Part shown: positions 1 to 6,299 of the stretch, one piece after another | How positions within the stretch are numbered: position 1 is the stretch's first letter | Layout of the letters: each line of letters starts with the position of its first letter | NCBI GenBank assembly: GCA_948629335.1 | Contig: CAPHZB010000047.1 | Span: forward strand, 1-10,884 | DNA from: an uncultured Bacilli bacterium | GTDB taxonomy: Bacteria; Bacillota_I; Bacilli_A; RF39; UBA660 | Reading direction: 5' to 3' | Length of the DNA stretch: 10,884 bases | Made by a program: the position numbers and the translations under genes | The notes under the pieces: model-generated | Seen by the model: the letters and a program-made list of their open reading frames with translations, nothing else | Database searches by the model: none | Told to the model about the DNA's origin: nothing

Positions 1-30
1 ATAATATAACTGAATGAAACATTAATTTTG

Positions 31-37
31 AAGGAGG
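31..37 (+). promoter_or_regulatory. Strong ribosome binding site
   Basis: AAGGAGG lies 6 nt upstream of the ATG at 44. It is a near-perfect Shine-Dalgarno sequence and fixes the start of the first gene. The promoter must lie at or before the left edge of the window; only an AT-rich stretch is visible upstream. Confidence 0.85.
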
Positions 38-43
38 TATTCT

Positions 44-736
44 ATGAAAAAGAATATTATAATTATTATTTTATCAATAGGAATTCTAGGTTTAGGTGGA
101 TATATTGGATATGATAAATTTCTAAATCAACCAGAAGTGAAAGATAAGGAGCAATCTAAAAATGAGAAAGTAGAAAATGATCAAAAGCAAGATGAAAAGA
201 TTGAGCAGAAAGATATTGATTATTTTAAGGATTATTTATATTATTTTATGCCAGAAGTCACTGCTAGTCATTTTTTAAAAAATATAGATACTTTTAGTGA
301 AGATGACATAAGGAATTATATCTTTTATTATTATAGTAATCAGGTGAATCAGGGTAAATTAGAGGCAGATGTACAAGTAGGTGAATATGATGGAACATTT
401 ACTTATACAGTCTCCAAAGAAGAAGTAGCTAAACTTGTTAATAAATATTTTGGTATAGAAAATTTTATGTTAACAGGAAATTCGAAAGGGAGAAGCGGAG
501 TAAAAAGAATAAATGATAATATTTACCAAATTTATTGGTTTGCAACAGGTTGGTTTTCTCCAGAATGTGAATTAACTTCTGTAGTATATAATGGAAAAAA
601 TGTAAAAGTAACAGGAAAAATTTATAAAACAGAAGAAACTGATTTTAAAGAAAATTCTGAGATTATTTTTAACTTAGTCTATAACAATGGAAATTATAAT
701 TTAAAATCAATCGAGTATAGTGAAGAAAACAGGTAA
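44..736 (+). CDS. Membrane-anchored extracytoplasmic protein of unknown function
   Basis: I do not recognise this 230-residue protein. Seen: a short Lys N-terminus, one hydrophobic segment at residues 4-22 with no lipobox Cys after it (so a membrane anchor or uncleaved signal, not a lipoprotein), and a highly charged Lys/Glu/Gln/Asp linker at about 30-58. A compact domain follows at about 58-230, rich in Tyr, Phe and Asn, with a single Cys (175) and the aromatic stretch YWFATGWF at 164-171. The second half alternates in a way suggesting beta strands. The charged linker is typical of a spacer carrying an outer domain away from the membrane. A strong Shine-Dalgarno fixes the start. It is separated by 91 nt from the next gene with no terminator I can defend, so the two may be co-transcribed. 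Being a real gene is near certain; the function is unknown. Confidence 0.85.
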   Translation: MKKNIIIIILSIGILGLGGYIGYDKFLNQPEVKDKEQSKNEKVENDQKQDEKIEQKDIDYFKDYLYYFMPEVTASHFLKNIDTFSEDDIRNYIFYYYSNQVNQGKLEADVQVGEYDGTFTYTVSKEEVAKLVNKYFGIENFMLTGNSKGRSGVKRINDNIYQIYWFATGWFSPECELTSVVYNGKNVKVTGKIYKTEETDFKENSEIIFNLVYNNGNYNLKSIEYSEENR

Positions 737-827
737 ACAAATAGTTGTGAAAGATTTATAGAGTAGTTATTCTATAGTGTGAAAGGAAAATATCTTATTT
801 TATGTAAGTTATAGTGTAGGATGGTTT

Positions 828-1817
828 ATGAAGTGGATTGTCATGTTATATTTGTTTTTTATTATAGTAGTATCTAGCTTTTCGAAATTATTTAGTGAAA
901 AAGAATATTGGAAGTATGAAAATTTATTTCCTTATTTTTTCGTTTTTTATTTCTTTTTTTTGAGTATCTTTTGTTTGATTGGTTATAAAAATTATCAAAA
1001 TGAGCAGATTTTAGTAGAACAAAATGAAATTTTAATTTATAAAAAAATGGGAAAAGAATATGTGTTAAAACAAATAAAACAAAAAGAAAAAAGTTTAGAA
1101 AATACAGTTACAGAATTACAAAATAAAGCGGATACTTTAAATAAAAATAAAAGTGACTTACTTAAAGAAATTAAAAAATTACAAAATATATATTATGATT
1201 TATATAATCGTGTGGTAAAGGAAACTTCTTATGAAGTGAAGAATTTTCCAACGTTTGATCAAAAGGAGAATTATCCAAATGGTTGTGAATCGATTGCTCT
1301 TTATTTGCTTTTAAAATACCATGGAGTAAAAGTAACTCCAGATGCAATTATTACGAAGTTAAAAAAGGGAGATTCTCCCTATACTGTAAATGGCGTACGA
1401 TATGGAGCTGATCCTGAAATTGAATTTGTTGGAAATCCTAAAAGCCATAATGGGTATGGTGTTTTTGAAAATCCAATAATTGATGTTGCCAATCAGTTTA
1501 AAAAAGGTATTGTAAAGGCAACAGGAAAGTCGCTAGATGAAATTCTGGAAATTGTAAAGCGTGGTAAACCAGTACAAGTATGGGCATCATCTTATCAAAA
1601 AGAACCAATAAAATGCGATGCTTGGACAAGCACAAGTAATTCTTCAAAAAGGCGTGTTGTCTGGTATTGTAATTTTCATAGTTTAGTATTAATTGGGGCA
1701 ACACCAAGTGAAGTAATTGTATCAGATCCTCTTACAGGAACTATTGTTCATTATGATAAAGAAAAGTTTGCTTATGCTTACAATTTTTATGGAAGAAGGG
1801 CAATATATTATGAATAA
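828..1817 (+). CDS. Membrane-anchored coiled-coil protein with C39-like cysteine peptidase domain
   Basis: 329 residues. Seen: hydrophobic segments at about 3-18 and 33-52, a long charged coiled-coil-like region at about 55-130 with heptad-type Leu/Ile spacing, then a papain-like domain from about 140 to the end. The domain fits the Peptidase_C39_2 family: Cys153 in NYPNGCESIALYLLLKYHG is the expected nucleophile, His284 in CNFHSLVLIG the general base, and Asp300 in VIVSDPLTG the third residue. Family members usually act outside the cell or at the wall; the substrate cannot be told. Topology is ambiguous: with both segments spanning and the N-terminus inside, the catalytic domain would be cytoplasmic, unlike most relatives. 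The start at 828 has a weak AGGATGG at close spacing; Met6 (843) is an alternative. The 3' end overlaps the next gene by 8 nt, implying coupled expression. An ABC-exporter C39 domain is less likely, as no transporter domain is present. Confidence 0.85.
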   Translation: MKWIVMLYLFFIIVVSSFSKLFSEKEYWKYENLFPYFFVFYFFFLSIFCLIGYKNYQNEQILVEQNEILIYKKMGKEYVLKQIKQKEKSLENTVTELQNKADTLNKNKSDLLKEIKKLQNIYYDLYNRVVKETSYEVKNFPTFDQKENYPNGCESIALYLLLKYHGVKVTPDAIITKLKKGDSPYTVNGVRYGADPEIEFVGNPKSHNGYGVFENPIIDVANQFKKGIVKATGKSLDEILEIVKRGKPVQVWASSYQKEPIKCDAWTSTSNSSKRRVVWYCNFHSLVLIGATPSEVIVSDPLTGTIVHYDKEKFAYAYNFYGRRAIYYE

Positions 1818-2151
1818 GAAAAAAAAGGGGTATCTTTTTATTCAATTCTTCTTTATTGTTATTGTATTTTTGGTTATCTATTTAGATAAAATAAGTGAGG
1901 ACTTGGTGGAAGTTAAGAAATCAGAAAACGTAAACTTAAAAGAAGAAATGAGAAAATTAGAGATTGATTATGCAGAATCAGTGGAAAATGATAAAAAGGA
2001 AGAGGGTATGGTTATAATATCAAAATGTATTTCTTTTTTTAAAGAAAAACAAGAAAAAGAAAAGAAAATAGAAGTGTTAGAAAGAGAAATTAAAGATTAT
2101 GAACAATTAAAATCTTATTGGAATGAACAAATTGCTGGGTTAGAAAAATAG
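1810..2151 (+). CDS. Small membrane-anchored coiled-coil protein, unknown function
   Basis: 113 residues. A Lys-rich N-terminus (MNKKKKGY) precedes one transmembrane segment at about 9-25. The rest is almost entirely charged helix with heptad-like hydrophobic spacing at about 33-60 and 70-112, hence a likely coiled coil. Positive-inside logic puts the coiled coil outside the membrane. I chose the ATG at 1810 because GGAAGAAGGG at 1791-1800 is at good distance and the frame then overlaps the peptidase gene by only 8 nt. An in-frame ATG at 1717 would overlap conserved peptidase sequence by about 100 nt. The overlap and shared coiled-coil architecture suggest the two products form a complex (inference). 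No family is recognised. A DivIC/FtsL-like shape is superficially similar, but nothing specific supports it. Confidence 0.75.
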   Translation: MNKKKKGYLFIQFFFIVIVFLVIYLDKISEDLVEVKKSENVNLKEEMRKLEIDYAESVENDKKEEGMVIISKCISFFKEKQEKEKKIEVLEREIKDYEQLKSYWNEQIAGLEK

Positions 2152-2431
2152 TGGGTCACTGTATCACCATATTTTTGTAAGGTGCTATGAAAATTAATAA
2201 AACAATCGGATAATACTCTTGTAGTAAGGAAAATAAAAAAGAAGAACAAGCCTATATACAAAACATTTTTCCTAATACTAACAATTAAAAGCGATTATTT
2301 ATAGGGGATAGCAAATATTAGAGCAATGTTTTAGTTAGGTGATTTAATGATTAGGCCTAAAAAAGGATGTGTAATTTTGATTAAAATATGAACCTAGTTT
2401 AATCAATATAGAGAAGAGTCACCTTATTTTA

Positions 2432-2469
2432 CACTATCATTTTTAACTTTATGATAGTGGCTGTTTTTT
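2432..2469 (+). terminator. Intrinsic terminator before the yqfC operon
   Basis: A perfect 9-bp stem, CACTATCAT (2432-2440) with ATGATAGTG (2451-2459), encloses a 10-nt loop and is followed after GCTG by six T (2464-2469). The T-run lies on the + strand only, so it should stop transcription coming from the upstream envelope genes or from a small transcript in the preceding 280 nt. Confidence 0.7.
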
Positions 2470-2487
2470 GTAGATATAACATCTATT

Positions 2488-2517
2488 TTTACGTTTTTTG
2501 TATTTTTGCGCTATAGA
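2488..2517 (+). promoter_or_regulatory. Weak candidate promoter for the yqfC operon
   Basis: TTTACG (2488-2493) and TATAGA (2512-2517) are 18 bp apart and resemble sigma-A -35 and -10 boxes. Transcription would start near 2524, leaving a leader of about 20 nt to the ATG at 2544. In Bacillus, yqfC-yqfD are under mother-cell sigma-E control. A sigma-E-like CATAAGAT occurs at 2521-2528, but it lies too close to the start codon and lacks a clear upstream element. Confidence 0.3.
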
Positions 2518-2543
2518 GAACATAAGATGTAATGGTGAAGCGT

Positions 2544-2798
2544 ATGGAACTATACCAAAAACTAAGAAAATATGTTTTAGAAGAAGACTTTAAGATGCAT
2601 CTAGGAACCCATTATGTAGATATTATTAATTATACAAAAATAGTTAAAATTGAACATACTGAAATTGTCATTGCTATAGAAAGTACAATCATTCGCATTT
2701 TAGGAACCAATTTAGCGATTCAAAAACTATTACAAGATGAAGTTTTTATTACAGGAAAAATAGAAAAAGTATTTCTAGGAAGTGATGCTCATGTATGA
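2544..2798 (+). CDS. yqfC: YabP/YqfC-family sporulation protein YqfC
   Basis: 84 residues from the ATG at 2544. The YabP/YqfC pattern is visible: a YVDIINYTKI segment, beta-strand pairs around IVIAIESTIIRILG, then LAIQKLLQDEVFITGKIEKV. That is the family's 'LxIxG(x)nLxI...lxIxGxI' shape. In Bacillus subtilis the paired yqfC and yqfD are sigma-E-dependent sporulation genes and the proteins are thought to act together at the forespore boundary. The identification is strengthened by yqfD directly downstream, overlapping by 8 nt. GGTGA at 2534-2538 supports the ATG at 2544. An in-frame ATG at 2532 would add four residues but has no clear ribosome binding site. Confidence 0.85.
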   Translation: MELYQKLRKYVLEEDFKMHLGTHYVDIINYTKIVKIEHTEIVIAIESTIIRILGTNLAIQKLLQDEVFITGKIEKVFLGSDAHV

Positions 2799-3972
2799 AA
2801 AACTAAAAAATAATTATCTTGTTAGCATCGAAGGAAAAAATGTATATGACTTTTTAAAACGAATAATAAAAGAAGGAATTGAAATTAAAAAAATTGAATA
2901 CAAAGATATTCATCATTTATATATTTTAATTTCAAGAGAGGACTATAAAACATTAAGTAAAATAAAGACAAGTTATAAAATAAAGGTAAAAAAGGCATAT
3001 GGAGAAGCATTAATGAAACATTTTTTAAAAAAACATGCATTTTATCTATTCTCCCTATGCATTTCTTTTTTCTTTTTAGTATTTCTTACCCATATTATAA
3101 CAGAAGTAGAAGTAATTCATACGGATAAAAATTTAAGGGAGGCATTAACGGATGTTTTAAAAAAAGAACAAATAAAACCGGGATCTTTTACTAAAAATTA
3201 CCACCAAGTTCAAAATATAAAGAAAAAAATTATGGAAAAATATAAAGAAAATATTGAATGGGTGGAGGTGGAACGGGTTGGGACAAAGTATATTATAAGA
3301 GTAGAGGAGAGAATTCTTCCTCTAAAAGAAGAAGAGAAAAAGCCTTCACATATTGTTTCAAATAGTCACGCTATTATTAAAAGTGTAGAGGCTACGAAGG
3401 GAGAAATTGTTAAACAAAAGGATGCTTATGTAAAACCTGGGGATATTATTATTAGTGGAGATATTTATTTAAATGAAGAACTGAAGGATCAGGTTGCTTC
3501 TGAAGGAAAAGTTTATGGAGAGGTTTGGTATACAACAACAATTGAATATCCTTACCTTTATGAAGAGATAAAGGAAACGGGAAGAACGAAAAAAATTTTT
3601 ACATTTACATTTTTAAATAAACGAATGGAGTTCACTAAAAATCCTTTTAAAGAAAAGAAAATAACTGCAAAGACAATTCTAAAAAATAATTTGTTTCCTA
3701 TTTCCTTTCAACAGGAAAACCAAAAAGAAGTTATCGTAATTAAACAAGATTTGACAAAGGAAGAAGCAGAAGAAAAAGCGTTAGAGGAAATTAAAAAAAA
3801 GATAGAAGAAACTTTAAAAGAAAAAGAATATATTATTTCGATAAAAAAATTGAAAGTTGAAGAAAATAATAGTAAAATAATTGTAGAAGCATTTGTGTCT
3901 GTGTATAAAAGTATAGGGGTAAGACAAGATGCAGAAATCATAAGTAAAGAAGAGATAAATAGTGAGGAATAA
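2791..3972 (+). CDS. yqfD: Sporulation protein YqfD
   Basis: 393 residues, close to the usual length of about 400. Seen: an N-terminal region of about 80 residues, one transmembrane segment at about 82-104, then a large outer region. Family-typical stretches are EWVEVERVGTKYIIRVEER at 156-174, the lipoyl/hammerhead-like segment around 187-223 ending VKPGDIIISG, and GEVWYTTT after it. A charged helix at about 320-348 and a beta-rich C-terminus complete it. YqfD is a mother-cell membrane protein implicated in engulfment and spore formation in Bacillus. Start choice: AGGAAG at 2777-2782 is 8 nt before the ATG at 2791; an in-frame GTG (2782) and ATG (2785) are alternatives. The gene is joined to yqfC by an 8-nt overlap and to ybeY by a 2-nt gap. 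phoH and the 7TM-HD gene, which usually follow, are absent. Confidence 0.92.
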   Translation: MYEKLKNNYLVSIEGKNVYDFLKRIIKEGIEIKKIEYKDIHHLYILISREDYKTLSKIKTSYKIKVKKAYGEALMKHFLKKHAFYLFSLCISFFFLVFLTHIITEVEVIHTDKNLREALTDVLKKEQIKPGSFTKNYHQVQNIKKKIMEKYKENIEWVEVERVGTKYIIRVEERILPLKEEEKKPSHIVSNSHAIIKSVEATKGEIVKQKDAYVKPGDIIISGDIYLNEELKDQVASEGKVYGEVWYTTTIEYPYLYEEIKETGRTKKIFTFTFLNKRMEFTKNPFKEKKITAKTILKNNLFPISFQQENQKEVIVIKQDLTKEEAEEKALEEIKKKIEETLKEKEYIISIKKLKVEENNSKIIVEAFVSVYKSIGVRQDAEIISKEEINSEE

Positions 3973-3974
3973 GT

Positions 3975-4409
3975 ATGTTTGAAATAATGAATTTAACAAA
4001 GGAAGATTTTTGTGAAGAAGATATAACACGCGTTTTAAAAAAAGGGATAGAAGTGGAAAAAGTAGAAGATGCTTTTTTTTCCATCATTGTTGTAGATAAT
4101 GCATATATCCATAATCTAAATAAAACGTATAGAGGAATTGACCGACCAACCGATGTAATTTCATTCGCTTTAGAAGATACAAAGGATGTTGAAACGTCGC
4201 CACGTCTTCTTGGAGATATTTATATTTCTATAGAAAAGGCGAGGGAACAGGCCATAGAATATGGTCATTCTTTTAAACGAGAGATTTGCTTTTTAGCGGT
4301 ACATGGATTTTATCATTTACTTGGATATGACCACCAAACGGAAGAAGAAGAAAAAATCATGTTTGCGCGTCAGGAGGCTTTGTTACAAAGTGAAGATATT
4401 ACGGAATAA
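3975..4409 (+). CDS. ybeY: Endoribonuclease / rRNA maturation factor YbeY
   Basis: 144 residues, typical for the family (about 150). The zinc-binding signature HGxxHLxGYDH is present as HGFYHLLGYDH, with His110, His114 and His120 as metal ligands. The other hallmark, TDVISFALED at 59-68, precedes LLGDIYIS at 78-85. YbeY acts in 16S rRNA 3'-end maturation and 70S ribosome quality control in the cytoplasm, and in several bacteria partners Era, encoded here three genes downstream. The start ATG follows GAGGAA with 5-nt spacing and lies 2 nt after the yqfD stop. The last codons also hold the Shine-Dalgarno of dgkA. In most Bacilli phoH and pgpH come directly before ybeY; here yqfD does. Confidence 0.96.
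   Translation: MFEIMNLTKEDFCEEDITRVLKKGIEVEKVEDAFFSIIVVDNAYIHNLNKTYRGIDRPTDVISFALEDTKDVETSPRLLGDIYISIEKAREQAIEYGHSFKREICFLAVHGFYHLLGYDHQTEEEEKIMFARQEALLQSEDITE
4372..4377 (+). promoter_or_regulatory. Ribosome binding site of dgkA inside ybeY
   Basis: AGGAGG inside the ybeY reading frame lies 12 nt before a GTG at 4390 in the dgkA frame. It is the only strong Shine-Dalgarno near the dgkA N-terminus and is the main reason to place the dgkA start at that GTG rather than at upstream in-frame ATGs. The spacing is longer than ideal. Confidence 0.55.
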
Positions 4410-4782
4410 AGATACTGGAAACTTTCTAGTTCGTTATATAAAAAGCTTCTATCATGCCTTGAATGGAATTGGTTATGCCCTAATTCATGAACATAATATG
4501 ATTATTATTCTTTTAGCAGTTTTAGTTACAACCTTTTTTGGATTCTATTTTGAAATTAAAACATACGAATGGCTTTTTTGTATCGCGTCATTTGGTGCTG
4601 TAAGTGCATCAGAAATGATTAATACAGCTATTGAAGCTGCTATCGACTTAGAAACATGCAAAATACATCCCTTAGCTAAGATTGCAAAAGATACTGCATC
4701 AAGCGCTACTTTAATTTTATCTGTTACTGCATTCATTGGAGCCATTCTTATTTTTGTACCCTATATTAAAGAAATTATTTAG
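4390..4782 (+). CDS. dgkA: Diacylglycerol kinase / undecaprenol kinase family protein
   Basis: 130 residues from GTG 4390, matching the usual 120-135. Three hydrophobic segments are seen at about 37-54, 58-80 (partly amphipathic) and 105-124. The family signature is SASEMINTAIEAAID, with the catalytic-type Glu75 and metal-site Asn78, followed by HPLAKIAKDTASSATLI. In Gram-positive bacteria this family mostly phosphorylates undecaprenol with ATP to give undecaprenyl phosphate, the wall-precursor carrier, rather than diacylglycerol; which substrate applies here cannot be read from sequence. The start overlaps the ybeY 3' end by 20 nt and uses a GTG behind AGGAGG. Longer in-frame starts (such as 4303) would add a Lys-rich N-terminus unlike the family, produced only by reading ybeY in another frame. 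The stop shares bases with the region just before cdd. Confidence 0.93.
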   Translation: MKILRNKDTGNFLVRYIKSFYHALNGIGYALIHEHNMIIILLAVLVTTFFGFYFEIKTYEWLFCIASFGAVSASEMINTAIEAAIDLETCKIHPLAKIAKDTASSATLILSVTAFIGAILIFVPYIKEII

Positions 4783-4799
4783 TGAAAGAGGAAAGAATT

Positions 4800-5186
4800 A
4801 TGTTTGAAAAATTAAAAAAATTATTAGAAAACTCATATAGCCCATATTCTAACTTTAAAGTTGCGTCTATTGTTGTAATGAAAGATGGACGTGAATTTGG
4901 AGGTGTGAATGTGGAAAACGCCTCTTATGGCGCAGGGATTTGTGCAGAAAGGAGTGCTATTTTATCCGCTATATCCAGCGGATACAAGAAAGGTGATTTT
5001 AAAGAAATGTATGTTTTAACGAGTGGAAATAAGGTAAGTACAAGTTGTTTTTTATGTAGACAAGTTATGAGTGAATTGTTTGAAAAAAAAGTTCCAGTTC
5101 ATTTTTATGATTTAGAAGGGCACCAAATGGATTTGCTTGTAGAGGAACTTTGTCCATATCCATTTGATAGTGAGGATTTAAAATGA
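4800..5186 (+). CDS. cdd: Cytidine deaminase
   Basis: 128 residues, normal for the homotetrameric enzyme (about 130). It deaminates cytidine and deoxycytidine to uridine and deoxyuridine in pyrimidine salvage. Seen: the substrate-side motif YSPYSNFKVA at 13-22, VNVENASYG at 37-44, and the zinc site Cys48-Ala-Glu50-Arg with catalytic Glu50. The second zinc pair, Cys83 and Cys86, sits in TSCFLCRQV. In the canonical motif PCGxCRQ, Pro and Gly occupy positions that are Ser and Phe here, but the Cys-x2-Cys-Arg-Gln spacing is intact, so activity is expected. The ATG at 4800 is preferred because AGAGG at 4787-4791 sits 8 nt before it; an in-frame GTG at 4782 overlaps the dgkA stop and has no ribosome binding site. 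The stop overlaps the era start as ATGA. Confidence 0.94.
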   Translation: MFEKLKKLLENSYSPYSNFKVASIVVMKDGREFGGVNVENASYGAGICAERSAILSAISSGYKKGDFKEMYVLTSGNKVSTSCFLCRQVMSELFEKKVPVHFYDLEGHQMDLLVEELCPYPFDSEDLK

Positions 5187-6064
5187 AAAGTGGGTTTGTC
5201 AGTTTAATTGGAAGACCTAATGCAGGGAAGTCCACTTTAATGAATAGTATCGTAGGACAAAAAATTGCAATTACTTCAAATAAGCCACAAACAACAAGAA
5301 ATGTGATTCAAGGGGTTTATAATGAAGAAGATACACAAATTGTCTTTGTAGATACACCAGGAATCCATAAACCCAATCATAAACTTGGGACATACTTAAA
5401 TAAGCAAGTGTATGGAGCAATGGACACAGATGTTCTTCTCTTCTTGGTAGATGCGAAAGAACCATTTGGAAGAGGAGATACTTTTGTTTTAGAAAAAATA
5501 AAAGAGGCAAAAAAGCCTATTATCTTGGTATTAAATAAAATCGATACACTTACGACTGAAGAAGTTTATGCTTTAATTAATCAATATAAAGATATCTATC
5601 CTTTTAGTGATATTGTTCCTGTATCTGCCTTAAAGAAAAAAAATATAAAAGAACTCATTGAGACAATAAAAAAATATTTAACGGATGACATTTGTTATTA
5701 TGATAAGGAAACAATAACGAATAAGCCAGTAACATTTCTTGTATCAGAAATAGTTAGGGAAAAAGCATTTATCCTTACAAAAGAAGAAGTGCCTCATTCT
5801 TTAACTTGTATTGTCGATTCGATGAGGCGAAAAAACAATGCCTACTTCATTCAAGTATCTATTATTGTAGATCGGGAATCTCTAAAACGGATTTTAATTG
5901 GAAAAGGTGGATCTATGATAAAAAAAATTGGAACTTTAGCAAGAGAAGAATTAGAAACTTATTTTGGAAAAAAAGTGTATTTAGAAACATTTGTCAAAGT
6001 AATTCCAAAGTGGAGAGACAAGGAAAAATATTTACAAGAATTTGGATTTAATGATTTTGAGTAA
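5183..6064 (+). CDS. era: GTPase Era
   Basis: 293 residues, full length for Era (about 300). GTPase motifs in order: G1 GRPNAGKST at 10-18, G2 Thr37-Thr38 in PQTTRN, G3 DTPG at 57-60, G4 NKID at 118-121, G5 SAL at 148-150. The C-terminal KH domain shows the RNA-binding GKGGSMIKKIG at 240-250. Era binds the 3' end of 16S rRNA during 30S subunit assembly and couples it to GTP hydrolysis; it associates with the membrane. GAGG at 5172-5175 precedes the ATG, which overlaps the cdd stop by 4 nt (ATGA), implying translational coupling. ybeY upstream and recO downstream are its usual neighbours. A 121-nt gap follows before yqzL, the only real gap in this operon. Confidence 0.98.
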   Translation: MKSGFVSLIGRPNAGKSTLMNSIVGQKIAITSNKPQTTRNVIQGVYNEEDTQIVFVDTPGIHKPNHKLGTYLNKQVYGAMDTDVLLFLVDAKEPFGRGDTFVLEKIKEAKKPIILVLNKIDTLTTEEVYALINQYKDIYPFSDIVPVSALKKKNIKELIETIKKYLTDDICYYDKETITNKPVTFLVSEIVREKAFILTKEEVPHSLTCIVDSMRRKNNAYFIQVSIIVDRESLKRILIGKGGSMIKKIGTLAREELETYFGKKVYLETFVKVIPKWRDKEKYLQEFGFNDFE

Positions 6065-6092
6065 AAAAATATAAAATATCTATTCATTATAG

Positions 6093-6098
6093 TATAAT
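6093..6098 (+). promoter_or_regulatory. Possible internal promoter -10 element (TATAAT)
   Basis: A perfect TATAAT lies in the 121-nt gap between era and yqzL, but no -35-like hexamer is found 16-18 bp upstream and there is no extended TG. In AT-rich sequence such hexamers arise by chance, so this is only a weak candidate for an internal start serving yqzL-recO. Confidence 0.25.
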
Positions 6099-6160
6099 TC
6101 ATAAGGAAAGAGAATGGAAAAAGGAAAATAAAACAAAAACTGTATAAAATAAAAGAACAG

Positions 6161-6183
6161 TATCACTATAGTAATAGGTGATA
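6161..6183 (+). promoter_or_regulatory. Hairpin covering the yqzL ribosome binding site
   Basis: TATCACTAT (6161-6169) can pair with ATAGGTGATA (6174-6183) through a 9-bp stem with one bulged G and a 4-nt loop AGTA. The right arm contains AGGTG (6176-6180), the Shine-Dalgarno 5 nt before the yqzL ATG at 6186. Folding would hide the site. Regulation is an inference; the stem is AU-rich and modestly stable. Confidence 0.4.
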
Positions 6184-6185
6184 AC

Positions 6186-6299
6186 ATGAAAGAATTATTA
6201 TGGGATTTATTTAGAAATACAGGGAAAATTGAATATTATATGAAATATAAAGAAGAAATGAGGAAAGAAATTGGAAGTACAGATTGGAAAGATGTATAA
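6186..6299 (+). CDS. yqzL: YqzL-family small protein
   Basis: A 37-residue protein. It matches the small YqzL family, which lies between era and recO in Bacilli: the pattern Trp, Phe, Thr-Gly-x-Ile, Tyr, Lys-Glu is visible as LLWDLFRNTGKIEYYMKYKE at residues 4-23. The function is not known. The identification rests on this pattern and on the exact genomic position. AGGTG 5 nt upstream gives a good start. The 3' end overlaps the next gene by 29 nt and contains that gene's ribosome binding site. It is somewhat shorter than family members of about 45 residues, lacking the acidic tail. It is easily missed because of its size. Confidence 0.75.
   Translation: MKELLWDLFRNTGKIEYYMKYKEEMRKEIGSTDWKDV
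6260..6263 (+). promoter_or_regulatory. Ribosome binding site supporting a TTG start
   Basis: GAGG (in GAGGAAAG, 6260-6267), within yqzL, lies 7 nt before a TTG at 6271. This supports TTG as the start of the DUF1653 gene. The next in-frame ATG (6292) would cut into the conserved N-terminal GKxYKHFKG motif. Confidence 0.55.

Larger units (their letters stand above)
2152..2543. other. Intergenic region without an intact gene
   Basis: About 390 nt separate the envelope genes from the yqfC operon. No reading frame longer than a few tens of codons with a credible start is seen. It contains a 10-nt palindrome at 2351-2360 (TTAGGCCTAA), a 7-bp inverted repeat GATTAAA/TTTAATC at 2379-2385 and 2398-2404, the terminator hairpin at 2432-2459 and a weak promoter candidate just before yqfC. 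It may carry a small RNA ending at the terminator or decayed coding sequence; neither can be shown by eye. Confidence 0.5.

Noticed and set aside
758..775. Terminator between the first two genes
   Set aside because: An 8-bp AU hairpin with a 2-nt loop and no T-run after it.
1717..1809. Longer start for the small coiled-coil protein at 1717
   Set aside because: It would overlap the conserved end of the peptidase domain; the ATG at 1810 has a good ribosome binding site and a Lys-rich N-terminus leading into the membrane segment.
2351..2360. TTAGGCCTAA palindrome as an operator
   Set aside because: A single 10-nt palindrome far from any start codon with no second copy; chance is a sufficient explanation.
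2521..2528. Sigma-E -10 box CATAAGAT for yqfC
   Set aside because: It would start transcription at or past the start codon and no matching upstream element was found at the right distance.
4303..4389. N-terminal extension of dgkA from an ATG at 4303
   Set aside because: The added residues are ybeY codons read out of frame and do not fit the family length; AGGAGG supports GTG 4390.
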